Below, piece after piece: positions 1 to 8,940 of a stretch of DNA of 64,000 nt. A program made the position numbers and the translations under genes. The notes under the pieces are model-generated. The model was given only the letters and a program-made list of their open reading frames with translations. It was not told the origin of the DNA and searched no databases. The stretch lies in NCBI GenBank assembly GCA_040398525.1, contig JBBATY010000011.1, positions 20,726 to 84,725 on the forward strand, read 5' to 3'. Numbering within the stretch: the first letter of the stretch is position 1; every line of letters begins with the position of its first letter. The stretch is from VFMC01 sp040398525. GTDB taxonomy: Bacteria; Actinomycetota; Acidimicrobiia; Acidimicrobiales; Ilumatobacteraceae.

Positions 1-1
1 G

Positions 2-199
2 GCCGTCGGCGGCTCGCTGAACGGCCATCCGCTCGAGACCGCCGACCTCGGTTGGTTCTCGCGTGAGTCGCTGCCCGCCGCTACCGCCGGGGCCGCATGG
101 TGGGGGCCGATGGCGTTCGCGGCGATCGACGGCGCCCATCTGCCGGCCGCGTTCGAGCCGGTCCGCGACCCGATCTGGCGCAGCGACCAGCCGCACTGA
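2..199 (+). CDS. NUDIX hydrolase, C-terminal end (partial)
   Basis: The frame is open from the window edge to a TGA at 197-199 and encodes the last 65 residues of a protein. The stretch LETADLGWFSRESLP followed by an alanine/glycine-rich tail resembles the C-terminal strand and helix of NUDIX pyrophosphatases, where a WFSRDELP-like motif follows the catalytic NUDIX box. The catalytic box itself lies outside the window, so substrate cannot be judged. The gene converges on the PAC2 gene, whose stop is only 25 bases further on. A different alpha/beta hydrolase end is possible, hence moderate confidence. Confidence 0.5.
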   Translation, partial: AVGGSLNGHPLETADLGWFSRESLPAATAGAAWWGPMAFAAIDGAHLPAAFEPVRDPIWRSDQPH

Positions 200-224
200 T
201 CGCGGCGTCGACCGTCTGCGGCGG

Positions 225-1300
<1,076 letters not shown>

Positions 1301-1320
1301 CACCGGTCACGCTATCGACG

Positions 1321-2406
1321 TCAGAGTCGTGGTTCTACCGTGTACGCCTCGCCGCCGCCGAGGGCGATGACGTCGTCGAGCCAGTTCCCGTCGTACACCT
1401 CGTTGGGCCCCTGGAACAGATCGTTCTCGGTGGCGCCCTCGGGGGTGGTGACCAGGGTCCACGCTTGACGCTTGTAGGTCCAGTTGGCCGGGTGCAGGCG
1501 ATGGGCCTCGCGCCACCACGGCACTGCGGCGTCGTGGCCGACCGTGCGGCGCAGGTGCTCGCCCAACTCGAAGCAGGCAGCGGCCCGGGCCTCGTCGTCG
1601 CCGCGGGGCAGCGAGCGGGCGACGACCTCGTCGGGCGCCAGCGCGTACGGCGAGTCGGCACCGCGCTGGGCCCAGTCGACGATCGCGGCGCGGTAGCCCT
1701 CGGCGTGGTCGGGCATCTTCTTCACCTCACGCATCGCCCGGTCGATGCGTTCGGGAAGCCCAGCGGGGACCTCGGCGTCGCGCAGCGGGCTGCGCACGAT
1801 GCTCGCCGATTCGGCGGGGCGCACCAGCACACCGTCCTCGTCGATCCAGACGGCCATCGGGATGTTCACGAACCCGAACAACTCGCCGGTGACGTGGGTG
1901 GTGTCGATCAGGCTGGGATGTGTCGGCGCTGCAGCGTCGATCCAGCTGTAGGTGTGCGTCGGCTCGACGTCGAGGGCAACGGTGACGACGGTGAGCCCGA
2001 GCGGCTCGAGCTCAGTGTGGAGTGCCTGCCACCCGGGCAGGCTGGTGCGGCAGCCTCAATAACTCGACCAGGCGACGAGCAGCACCTTGCGGCCGCGCAG
2101 GCTGCTCAGCCGGAACGGGCTGCCGTCGCGGGTGATCAGCTCGGGGTCGGCTGCCGCGGCGGTGCTGAGTGCGTGGCCGGTCGCGGTGGCGGGCCCGAGC
2201 GCATGGACGCCGGTGGCCGCGTCGGTGACGAGCGGCATGCCGAGTCGGGCCGCAGTGATGCGCACGTCGAGAGAGCCGTCGTCGCGCAAGGCGCCCGGGG
2301 CCGGCACGCACACCTCGCCACGGCACATGCCCTCGGGCTTGGCTTCCCAGCCGGTGCGTTCGGCGAACACCGCTGGGTCGACATGGTCGAGGTCGAGGAC
2401 GATCAT
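1321..2406 (-). CDS. Thioredoxin/ResA-like selenoprotein, in-frame UGA (Sec) codon
   Basis: One 361-residue protein is obtained if the TGA at 2056-2058 is read as selenocysteine (residue 117). Both sides belong to one thioredoxin-like domain: upstream FRLSSLRGRKVLLVAWSSY, downstream GCRTSLPGWQALHTELEP, then a strand with LFGFVNIPMAVWIDEDG, typical of the TlpA/ResA/AhpC-TSA fold around its cis-proline. Sec falls exactly at the redox position, giving a U-G-C motif where family members I recall have C-G-C. A second cysteine pair (C28, C33) lies near the N terminus. The C-terminal ~170 residues are helical with an HRLHPANWTYKRQAW repeat-like segment. ATG at 2406 is chosen because a promoter ends 6 nt before it; the frame stays open 27 bases further to another ATG. 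A hairpin follows the UGA. The substrate is unknown; a peroxide or disulfide reductase is inferred. The alternative is a nonsense mutation. Confidence 0.8.
2024..2058 (-). promoter_or_regulatory. SECIS-like hairpin directly after the UGA codon
   Basis: In the mRNA the UGA (2058-2056) is followed by 13 nt and then a perfect 7-bp stem GCCUGCC/GGCAGGC (2042-2036 with 2030-2024) closed by the loop CGGGU. The loop begins 20 nt after the UGA and contains G residues. Known bacterial SECIS elements lie inside the coding region just after the UGA, with a small G-containing apical loop roughly 16-37 nt away, so position and shape fit. The role is inferred from this geometry. Confidence 0.6.
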
Positions 2407-2412
2407 GGGCGA

Positions 2413-2441
2413 ACGGTACCGGCCTGCCTTCAATGTGGCAT
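2413..2441 (-). promoter_or_regulatory. Promoter of the selenoprotein-PAC2 operon
   Basis: On the minus strand ATGCCA (2441-2436) is followed by 17 nt and TACCGT (2418-2413), then 6 nt and the ATG at 2406. Transcription would begin at or next to the start codon, giving a leaderless mRNA. There is no Shine-Dalgarno sequence, which agrees. Confidence 0.5.
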
Positions 2442-2457
2442 CACGGGAGACAGAAGT

Positions 2458-2503
2458 TCATTAGGTAAACAGTCTTGCCCGAATAGGTGTGGATGGGTAC
2501 GCT
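2458..2503 (+). promoter_or_regulatory. Promoter with degenerate ROK-type operator, PIG-L operon
   Basis: TTGCCC (2475-2480), a 17-nt spacer and TACGCT (2498-2503) precede the GTG at 2511 by 7 nt, again a leaderless arrangement. The half-site TTGCCCGAATAG at 2475-2486 matches TTGACTGAATAG of the perfect operator at 7448-7459 at 10 of 12 bases. Five bases upstream, 2458-2469 matches the other half-site at 7 of 12. The site overlaps the -35 box in the same way as in the transporter operon. Confidence 0.5.
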
Positions 2504-2510
2504 GCAGGTC

Positions 2511-3479
2511 GTGACTGGAATGGGGGACGGGGCCGCCCATCGGCCCGCCGGTGTCGACCCGCGGGTGCACCCGATCGCGCCCGGTCGTGGTCGTGCCATC
2601 CTGCTCGTGGTCGCGCACGCCGACGACGTGGCGCTGTTCCTCGGCGGCACCGTCGCCGCGTGGGCCGACGCTGGGTGGCGAGTGGTGGTGGTGCGCGTCA
2701 CCGACGATCGTTGGGACTCGGTCGGCTCCACCCCGCAGGCCACCATCGCCGCCAACACTGCCGAGCTGCACGACGCGGCGCGCATCCTCGGCGTCGACGA
2801 GATCGTCGAGCTCGGCCATCCCACAGACGTGCTCGGCGACATGAGCGAAGTCGCCCTGCGGGCCGAGATCATCCGCGAGGTGCGCCGGGTGCGCCCCTAT
2901 GCGCTCGTCACGTTCGATCCGTTCAGCCGCTTCGGCGAGGACAACCAGGACCACGTGAAGGTCGCTGCGGCCACCGACGAGGCGTTCTGGACCAGCCAGT
3001 TCGACCTGCACCACCCCGAGCACCTCGCCGAGGGGCTGCAGCCGCACGGCGCCTACGAGCGTTGGTACTTCGGCCGGCGGGTGGGCGAGGTCACCACGGT
3101 GATCGACATCAGCGCCACCCTCGACCGCAAGGTCGAGGCCGCCTGTGCTCACCGCACGATGATGACGAACTACGCCAACCAGCTCCGCATGCAGGCCGCG
3201 ACCGGCGGCTGGGACCTGCCGCTCGCCGAACAGGTGCTCGCCACCGGCGACGTGCGCCCGCTGATGGAGCCACTCGTGCGTGGGGGTGCCACGCGCACCG
3301 GGGCGCTCTACGGCGTCGCCGCGGCCGAGGAGTTCCGGGTGGTCGTCTACGGCGGCCTCGAGCCGCTGCTGCACCGCCTCGGCGTGCGCCGGCCCGACGA
3401 CCACGCCCCCGACCACGCCCCCGACCACCGGCCCGATCCGCCCGCCACCCATCCGTCCAACGACTTGGAGCACCCATGA
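2511..3479 (+). CDS. PIG-L (LmbE-like) family deacetylase
   Basis: The protein belongs to the zinc-dependent PIG-L/LmbE family, which removes N-acetyl groups from amino sugars and related compounds. The diagnostic motif appears as AHADDVALFLGGT (normally (A/P)HPDDE) near residue 35, and the second metal motif as DNQDHVKVAAA. The C terminus is a low-complexity tail of H-A-P-D repeats. GTG at 2511 is chosen because it lies 7 nt behind a -10 box; upstream GTG/ATG codons at 2487-2493 lie inside the promoter. It is the first gene of a five-gene operon and overlaps the next gene by 4 bases (ATGA). It may supply the deacetylase step that NagA performs in classical GlcNAc pathways, which is inference; no nagA is present here. 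Confidence 0.85.
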   Translation: MTGMGDGAAHRPAGVDPRVHPIAPGRGRAILLVVAHADDVALFLGGTVAAWADAGWRVVVVRVTDDRWDSVGSTPQATIAANTAELHDAARILGVDEIVELGHPTDVLGDMSEVALRAEIIREVRRVRPYALVTFDPFSRFGEDNQDHVKVAAATDEAFWTSQFDLHHPEHLAEGLQPHGAYERWYFGRRVGEVTTVIDISATLDRKVEAACAHRTMMTNYANQLRMQAATGGWDLPLAEQVLATGDVRPLMEPLVRGGATRTGALYGVAAAEEFRVVVYGGLEPLLHRLGVRRPDDHAPDHAPDHRPDPPATHPSNDLEHP

Positions 3480-4528
3480 CTTCGACCCCCACCCTCACCG
3501 GCGACTGGGCCAAGGGTTTCCCTGCGGTCTACGGGCGCGAGCTGCTGCCTGCCGCGGTGGCCCAGCTCGACTCGTACGTGGTGGTGGCCCACCCGGAGCC
3601 GTGGGCGATGGTGGCGCCCACCCTGCCCCATCCGCCGGTGCAGCTCATCGAGGCCGGCGACCTGTCGCCCGCGCACCTCGACCGGCTCGTCGCCGAGCTG
3701 CCGAAGGTCGATGCGGTCGTCGGTCTCGGCGGGGGCTCGGCGATGGACACGGCCAAGTGGCTGCACGGCCGCTGCGAGCTGCCCCTCTATCAGGTGCCGT
3801 CGCTGCCGTCGGTGAACGCGTGCTTCACCCGCATGACGGCGCTGCGCGACGCGGGCGGTGTGCGCTACGAAGGCGATGCCGTGCCCGAACAGGTGCTCGT
3901 CGACTACGGCCTGATGGCCGCCGCGCCGCCAGCGCTCGTGCGCGGTGGCATCGGTGACGTGCTGTCGTGCCACACGGCCCGCTTCGACTGGCAGCTCGGC
4001 GCCGCGGCCGGGCGCGACCACCCGTGGGACGACGAGGCCGCCGCCATGTCGCTCGCCTACCTCGACGAGCTCGAGGCGCTGGCGCCGCTGCTTGCCACCG
4101 ACACCGGTTCGGCAACGTGGGAGCAGGGCGTGCGCCGGTTGATGGAGTGCCACCGCGACATCGGGTGGCGTTGTCACGAGATGCAGCACGCCCGCTTCGA
4201 GGAGGGCAGCGAGCACTTCCTCGCGTACACCTTCGAGCACGTCACGGGCCGCACGATCATGCACGGCGAGCTGGTCACCCTGGGGGTGCTCGCCATGTCG
4301 ACCGTGCAGGGCAACGACCCCGCACGTCCGCGTCGCATCGCCGATGCGGCCGGGATGCGCACCGACCTCGGCGAGCTCGGGGTGGCCTGGGACGAGGTCG
4401 AGACCTCGCTGCGCCGCCTGCCCTCGTTCGTCGAGGAGCAGGGGCTCTGGCACTCGGTCGCCAACGGGTTGGTGGTCGACGACGCGCTGGTCGCGGCAGT
4501 GCACGCCGCGCTGCACCCTGCGGGCTGA
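3476..4528 (+). CDS. Glycerol-1-phosphate-dehydrogenase-like (AraM/EgsA-type) oxidoreductase
   Basis: The 350-residue protein has the nucleotide-binding motif GLGGGSAMDTAK of the iron-containing alcohol dehydrogenase/dehydroquinate synthase superfamily, and the metal-binding region with EGSEHFLAYTFEHVTG and HGELVTLGV, both characteristic of the EgsA/AraM branch. That branch reduces a ketone on a phosphorylated polyol using NAD(P)H. The IGDVLSCHTARFDW segment is also typical. It is translationally coupled to the gene before it. A second paralogue lies at 11920-12960 in the neighbouring operon. The true substrate is not readable from sequence; a sugar- or cyclitol-derived ketone is inferred from the operon. 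Confidence 0.8.
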   Translation: MTSTPTLTGDWAKGFPAVYGRELLPAAVAQLDSYVVVAHPEPWAMVAPTLPHPPVQLIEAGDLSPAHLDRLVAELPKVDAVVGLGGGSAMDTAKWLHGRCELPLYQVPSLPSVNACFTRMTALRDAGGVRYEGDAVPEQVLVDYGLMAAAPPALVRGGIGDVLSCHTARFDWQLGAAAGRDHPWDDEAAAMSLAYLDELEALAPLLATDTGSATWEQGVRRLMECHRDIGWRCHEMQHARFEEGSEHFLAYTFEHVTGRTIMHGELVTLGVLAMSTVQGNDPARPRRIADAAGMRTDLGELGVAWDEVETSLRRLPSFVEEQGLWHSVANGLVVDDALVAAVHAALHPAG

Positions 4529-4529
4529 C

Positions 4530-5270
4530 ATGCGGGTCATCGAGTGCGCGACACCGGCGGAGGTGGCAGTGGTGGCGGCCCACCATGTCATCGAGTCGGC
4601 CCCGCGCGTGCTCGGCGTGGCCACCGGCGCGACCCCGGTCGACACGTACCGCGAGCTGGTGGGCCGCGGCGGCCTCGAGCAGGCAACCACCCTCGCCCTG
4701 CTCGACGAGTACATCGGGCTGCCGGCCGACCATCCGCAGCGCTACCGCAGCGTGATCCGCCGCCAGTTGCTGGCGCCGCTCGGACTGCCCGACGACGCCC
4801 TGCTCGGCCCCGACGTCGATGCCGCCGACCTCGACGCGGCCGCCATCGCCTACGAGCAGCGCCTGGTCGCCGTCGGCGGTGTCGATCTGCAGGTGCTGGG
4901 CATCGGCCGCAACGGCCACATCGGCTTCAACGAGCCGGGCACCCCGTTCGACAGCCACACCCGGGTGACCGAGCTGACTGCCTCGACGCGCGCCGACAAC
5001 GCCCGCTTCTTCGACTCCGCCGACGAGGTGCCCGCGCGGGTGGTCACCCAGGGCATCGCCACCGTGCTCGGGGCCCGCGCCCTGCTGTTGCTCGCCGTGG
5101 GTGCTGCCAAGGCGCCGGCGATCGCGGCGATGATCGACGGGCCGCGCACCACCGACGTGCCGGCGAGTGCGCTCGTCGACCATCCTCGCCTCACCATCGT
5201 CGCCGACCGCGCCGCGTTGAGCACCGTCTCCCGAACCGCCATCCTCACCCCACACCTGGAGTACCGATGA
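4530..5270 (+). CDS. nagB: Glucosamine-6-phosphate deaminase-like protein (NagB family)
   Basis: The 246-residue length and motifs match NagB: GVATGATPVDTY (phosphate-binding loop), LLDEYIGLP with the catalytic Asp at residue 59, GIGRNGHIGFNEPG, and VTQGIATVLGARALLLL. NagB converts glucosamine-6-phosphate to fructose-6-phosphate and ammonia. ATG at 4530 is chosen because it follows the previous stop by one base; the frame extends further upstream only inside the previous gene. It overlaps the aminotransferase gene by 4 bases. The short-chain NagB type here lacks the extra allosteric C terminus of the E. coli enzyme. An amino sugar other than glucosamine could be the substrate. Confidence 0.85.
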   Translation: MRVIECATPAEVAVVAAHHVIESAPRVLGVATGATPVDTYRELVGRGGLEQATTLALLDEYIGLPADHPQRYRSVIRRQLLAPLGLPDDALLGPDVDAADLDAAAIAYEQRLVAVGGVDLQVLGIGRNGHIGFNEPGTPFDSHTRVTELTASTRADNARFFDSADEVPARVVTQGIATVLGARALLLLAVGAAKAPAIAAMIDGPRTTDVPASALVDHPRLTIVADRAALSTVSRTAILTPHLEYR

Positions 5271-6508
5271 CCTCGATCATGGACCGACCCGCAATCATCG
5301 GCGGCACGCCGGTGCGCAGCTCCGACTACCCCTCGTGGCCGATCTGGGACGACCACGAACGTGCCAACCTGCTCGAGACGCTCGATGCCGGCGGCTGGTG
5401 GCAGGGCAACGGCAACAAGGCGGCCACGTTCGCCGCCGAGTTCGCCGCCTACCACGGGGCCACCTACGGCATGGCCCTCACCAACGGCACCCACACCCTC
5501 GAGGCCGCGCTCGCAGCGTGCGATGTGGGCGACGGCGACGAGGTGATCGTGCCCGGGATGACCTTCATCGCCTCGGCCTCGGCCGCGTTGGCGGTGAACG
5601 CCACCCCGGTGCTGGTCGACATCGATCCGGACACGCTGTGCATCGACCCGGCAGCGGCCGAGGCGGCGATCACCCCGCGCACTAAGGCGATCGTGGCGGT
5701 CCACGTGGCCGGCGCCGCCTGCGACCTCGACGCGCTCACCGATCTGTGCGCACGGCACGGCCTGCGCCTGATCGAGGACTGTGCCCATGCCCACGGCACG
5801 TTCTGGCGTGGTCGGGGTGTCGGCTCGTGGGGCGACTTCGGCAGCTTCTCGATGCAGCGCTCGAAGCTGATGACTGCGGGTGAGGGCGGCGTGCTCATCT
5901 GCAACGACGAGCAGCTGCGCGACCGGGCGTGGGCGTACGCCGACTGCGGCCGGGTGAAGGGCGAGTGGTTCTACCACCACGCCACCTACGGCTCGAACCT
6001 GCGCATGACCGAGTGGCAGGGCGCCGTGCTGCTCGGCCAGCTGCAGCGCTTCGCCGAGCAGAACCGCGTCCGCAACGACAACGCCGTCGCGCTGAACGCC
6101 GCGCTCGACGAGATCCCCGGCATCCGCGCCCCGCGCCGCGACCCGCGCATGGACAGCCAGGGCAACTACTGCTTCGTGTTCCACTACGACGCCGAGCAGT
6201 TCGCCGGCTTGCCACTGCGCCGCTTCGAGAAGGCGCTCGCCGCCGAGGGCATCCCGATGGGCGTGTCGTACCCGTCGCTCAGCGACCTCGCCGTGTTCCG
6301 CAACCGCAACTTTGCGCCACGCCTGCGCGAGCACGCGCCGACGATCGACTACCCCTCGCTGCACCTGCCCCGTGCCGAGCACGCCGCAGCCAGCACGGTG
6401 TGGCTGCAGCACCGCATGTTGCTCGCCTCGCGCGAGGACGTGCTCGACGTCGCCCGTGCCGTTGCCCGCATCCAGGCCCACGCCGGCGAGATCGCGAGTG
6501 CCTCGTGA
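5267..6508 (+). CDS. DegT/DnrJ/EryC1/StrS family aminotransferase
   Basis: A 413-residue PLP enzyme of the sugar aminotransferase family. Landmarks are ALTNGTHTLEAAL (cofactor phosphate site), VIVPGMTFIASASA, LIEDCAHAHGT (the Asp that contacts the pyridine nitrogen), and FSMQRSKLMTAGEGG with the Schiff-base lysine at residue 200. Members convert keto sugars or keto cyclitols to amines, usually with glutamate or glutamine, and can run in reverse. In this operon a catabolic direction, removal of an amino group, would fit together with the next gene, a Gfo/Idh/MocA dehydrogenase; that direction is inference. Translationally coupled on both sides. Confidence 0.9.
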   Translation: MTSIMDRPAIIGGTPVRSSDYPSWPIWDDHERANLLETLDAGGWWQGNGNKAATFAAEFAAYHGATYGMALTNGTHTLEAALAACDVGDGDEVIVPGMTFIASASAALAVNATPVLVDIDPDTLCIDPAAAEAAITPRTKAIVAVHVAGAACDLDALTDLCARHGLRLIEDCAHAHGTFWRGRGVGSWGDFGSFSMQRSKLMTAGEGGVLICNDEQLRDRAWAYADCGRVKGEWFYHHATYGSNLRMTEWQGAVLLGQLQRFAEQNRVRNDNAVALNAALDEIPGIRAPRRDPRMDSQGNYCFVFHYDAEQFAGLPLRRFEKALAAEGIPMGVSYPSLSDLAVFRNRNFAPRLREHAPTIDYPSLHLPRAEHAAASTVWLQHRMLLASREDVLDVARAVARIQAHAGEIASAS

Positions 6509-7416
6509 GTGGTCCGCTGCGCCTGGCGCTGCTCGGCCACGGCTTCATCGGCCAGCTGCACGAGCGCGCCGCGCTGGCCTGCGGCCTCGAGGTCACCCAC
6601 ATCTGCCGCTCCACCGACGATTGGCGCGCCGCGGTGACCGCCACCGATGTCGACGCCGTGGTGATCGGCACCCCCAACGCGCTGCACCATCCGCAGGCGA
6701 TGGCCGCGCTGGCTGCGGGCAAGCACGTGCTGGTCGACAAGCCGATGGCGATGAGCGTTGCCCAGGCTGACGAGATCGCGGCTGCGGCCGAGGCGGCCGG
6801 TCGCACCCTGCTGGTCGGCCACATGTGGCGCTACCGCGACGAGGTGATCGCCACCCGCGACCGCATCGCTGCAGGGTCGGTGGGCCGGCCGGTGCGCACG
6901 CGCGGATACGGCATCCACGCCGGCTGGGGTCCGAGCGGGTGGTTCACCGATCCGGCGCTGGCCGGCGGTGGCGCGCTGATCGACATGGGTGTGCATGCCA
7001 TCGACACGGTCCGCTTCCTGCTCGGCGACCCCGACCCGGTGCGGGTCGAGGCATCGGTGGGCACCGCCTACGGCGACTATGCCGTCGACGACGACGCGGT
7101 CGTGCTGATCGAGTGGAGCAACGGGGTGCGCAGCGTGGTCGAGAGCGGTTGGTGGCAGCCCCGCCTCGACGGCGTCGAGGCCGACACCGAGGTGTACGGC
7201 ACGGCCGGCTACGAGCGCATCTGGCCACAGTTCACGCCTGCGCGCCCGGCACCTTCCGACTACGTGCACTGCGATCTGCCGATGTACCAGGCGCAGATGG
7301 CCGACTTCGCCCACTGCTGCGCAACCGGCGCCACGCCGATCGCCTCGGCCGAGGTGGGCCGCACGGCGATGCACATCGTCGAGGCCGCGTACCGCAGCGC
7401 AGGGTTGCGGCCGTGA
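6505..7416 (+). CDS. Gfo/Idh/MocA family NAD(P)-dependent dehydrogenase
   Basis: The 303-residue protein starts with a Rossmann fold (ALLGHGFIGQLHERAA) and carries the family signature as VDKPMAMS (usually EKP) near residue 80, followed by GHMWRYRDEV and a C-terminal beta-sheet substrate domain with GGGALIDMGVHAID, the helix that normally holds the catalytic histidine. Family members oxidise or reduce hydroxyls of sugars, inositols and amino sugars. GTG at 6505 overlaps the previous stop. It is the last gene of the first operon; 12 bases after its stop comes the operator of the transporter operon. Confidence 0.9.
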   Translation: MSGPLRLALLGHGFIGQLHERAALACGLEVTHICRSTDDWRAAVTATDVDAVVIGTPNALHHPQAMAALAAGKHVLVDKPMAMSVAQADEIAAAAEAAGRTLLVGHMWRYRDEVIATRDRIAAGSVGRPVRTRGYGIHAGWGPSGWFTDPALAGGGALIDMGVHAIDTVRFLLGDPDPVRVEASVGTAYGDYAVDDDAVVLIEWSNGVRSVVESGWWQPRLDGVEADTEVYGTAGYERIWPQFTPARPAPSDYVHCDLPMYQAQMADFAHCCATGATPIASAEVGRTAMHIVEAAYRSAGLRP

Positions 7417-7428
7417 CTGTGGGGCTCC

Positions 7429-7461
7429 GACTATTCAGTCAATGCTCTTGACTGAATAGTC
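7429..7461 (+). promoter_or_regulatory. Perfect 14-bp inverted repeat, probable ROK repressor operator
   Basis: GACTATTCAGTCAA (7429-7442) and TTGACTGAATAGTC (7448-7461) are exact reverse complements separated by TGCTC. The right arm contains the -35 box of the transporter promoter, so a bound protein would block RNA polymerase. The only regulator encoded in the locus is the ROK protein at 10700-11923, its likely ligand-responsive reader (inference). Confidence 0.8.
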
Positions 7462-7476
7462 CAAGCTTTCTACACT
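7448..7476 (+). promoter_or_regulatory. Sigma-70-type promoter of the ABC transporter operon
   Basis: TTGACT at 7448-7453, a 17-nt spacer and TACACT at 7471-7476 form a near-consensus promoter. The transcript would start near 7483 and carry a ~40-nt leader with the ribosome-binding site AGGGGGAC just before the ATG at 7524. Confidence 0.75.
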
Positions 7477-7523
7477 CCGCTCGGGGACACGCGTGGGACG
7501 CGTGACGACACAAGGGGGACATC

Positions 7524-8915
7524 ATGAGCTACAGCACCAGCCAGCGCCGTCGGCGTTGGGCTGCCGTCATCGCCGCAGGCGCACTCGCCGTCGGCGTCGC
7601 GGCCTGTGGAGGCGACGACCAGGAGCCGGAGGCCAGCGCCACCACTGCCGGAGCCACCGAGACCACCGCCGGAGCCACCGAGACCACCGCGGGCGGCGGC
7701 ACCGAGACCACGGCCGCGCCGGCTGGCTGCGGTGAGGCCGGCGACGCCGGTGAGATCAACGTGTTCCTCATCCCCAGCCCGTCGAGCACCGCCATCCAGT
7801 CGTTCATCCCGGCGTTCGAGGAGCAGACCTGCATCAAGGTCAACTTCTCCGAGACGCCTTACGGCGAGGCGCACCAGAAGCAGCTGCTCGCCTACCAGCA
7901 GGGCGACGGCCAATACGACATCGCCCAGTACGACAACACCTTCCTCGCCGCGTTCGGTGCCGCCGAGGCGATGACCCCACTCGACGACTACCTGGCCGGC
8001 AGCGCCGAGTACGACATCGCCGACTTCAGCGCCGGCCAGCAGGACTACGGCAAGTACGACGGGGCGACCCTCGGCCTGACGCTGTCGACCGAGCCGATGA
8101 TCCAGTGGTACCGCACCGACATCTACGAGGAGCTGGGCCTCACCCCGGCCACCACGTGGGACGAGTACCTGGCCAACGCGAAGGCGATCAAGGAGTCCGG
8201 CAAGTACGACGGCGCGCTGCTCGGCTTCGGCCCGAACGTGTCGTGGTGGTGGATGACCCTGGTGTGGAGCTTCGGCGGCCAGCTGTACGACGACAGCCTC
8301 GCGCCGACGGTGAACTCGCCCGAGGCCATCGAGGCGACCACCTTCTTGAAGGAGATGGTGCAGTACGGCCCGGAGGGTGCGATCAGCGCCAACGGTGACG
8401 ACGTGATGTTCAAGTTCCTGTCGCAGGACATCGGCTCGATCGTGCAGTACTCGGGCTACTACGGCTTCGTGAAGGACCCGTCGGTCACCGAGTTCGGCGA
8501 CAAGATCGGCACGGCGAAGATGCCGCTCGGCGCCGTCGACATCACCCACCTCGCCGGCTGGAACATCGGCATCCCTGCCGACTCGCAGAACAAGGATGCC
8601 GCCTGGGCCTTCCTCGAGTTCGTGCTCGGCAAGACCAACGCCGAGGCCTACCTGAACTCGGGTGCCGCCGCCATCGGCCGCACCTCGATCACCTCGAACG
8701 AGGCGTTGCTCGCCGAGAACCCGTACCTCGAGTTGCTGAGCATCCCTGACTCGAGCCGGATCGAGCGCTACCCGCAGTTGAAGGTGTGGCCCGAGATGGA
8801 CGTTGCCATCGTCCAGGCCGTCACCGCCATCCTCTCCGACCAGGTGTCGGTCGAGGAGGGTCTGAACCAGCTCAACGCCGACCTCGAGCCGATCCTCGCA
8901 GCCGAGAACGGCTGA
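7524..8915 (+). CDS. Carbohydrate ABC transporter substrate-binding lipoprotein
   Basis: The N terminus has basic residues, a hydrophobic stretch and the lipobox VGVAACGG with the lipidated cysteine at residue 28. It is followed by a threonine/glutamate-rich linker (GATETTAGATETT) that tethers the protein to the membrane. The remainder, 463 residues in all, is a family-1 extracellular solute-binding protein (MalE/UgpB-like): IPAFEEQTCIKVNF, YDIAQYDNTFLAAF, and TWDEYLANAKAIKESG. It captures the sugar outside the cell for the two permeases that follow. A strong ribosome-binding site lies at the expected distance. Abundant binding protein would need the strong promoter seen upstream. Confidence 0.95.
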   Translation: MSYSTSQRRRRWAAVIAAGALAVGVAACGGDDQEPEASATTAGATETTAGATETTAGGGTETTAAPAGCGEAGDAGEINVFLIPSPSSTAIQSFIPAFEEQTCIKVNFSETPYGEAHQKQLLAYQQGDGQYDIAQYDNTFLAAFGAAEAMTPLDDYLAGSAEYDIADFSAGQQDYGKYDGATLGLTLSTEPMIQWYRTDIYEELGLTPATTWDEYLANAKAIKESGKYDGALLGFGPNVSWWWMTLVWSFGGQLYDDSLAPTVNSPEAIEATTFLKEMVQYGPEGAISANGDDVMFKFLSQDIGSIVQYSGYYGFVKDPSVTEFGDKIGTAKMPLGAVDITHLAGWNIGIPADSQNKDAAWAFLEFVLGKTNAEAYLNSGAAAIGRTSITSNEALLAENPYLELLSIPDSSRIERYPQLKVWPEMDVAIVQAVTAILSDQVSVEEGLNQLNADLEPILAAENG

Positions 8916-8940
8916 GCCTCCCCCGACCGGACCGATTGTG

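Noticed and set aside
2056..2058. Reading the TGA as a plain stop, giving a truncated protein and a separate downstream gene
   Set aside because: The downstream part has no ribosome-binding site or sensible ATG, the two parts complete one thioredoxin fold, and the stop falls exactly on the redox residue with a hairpin after it.
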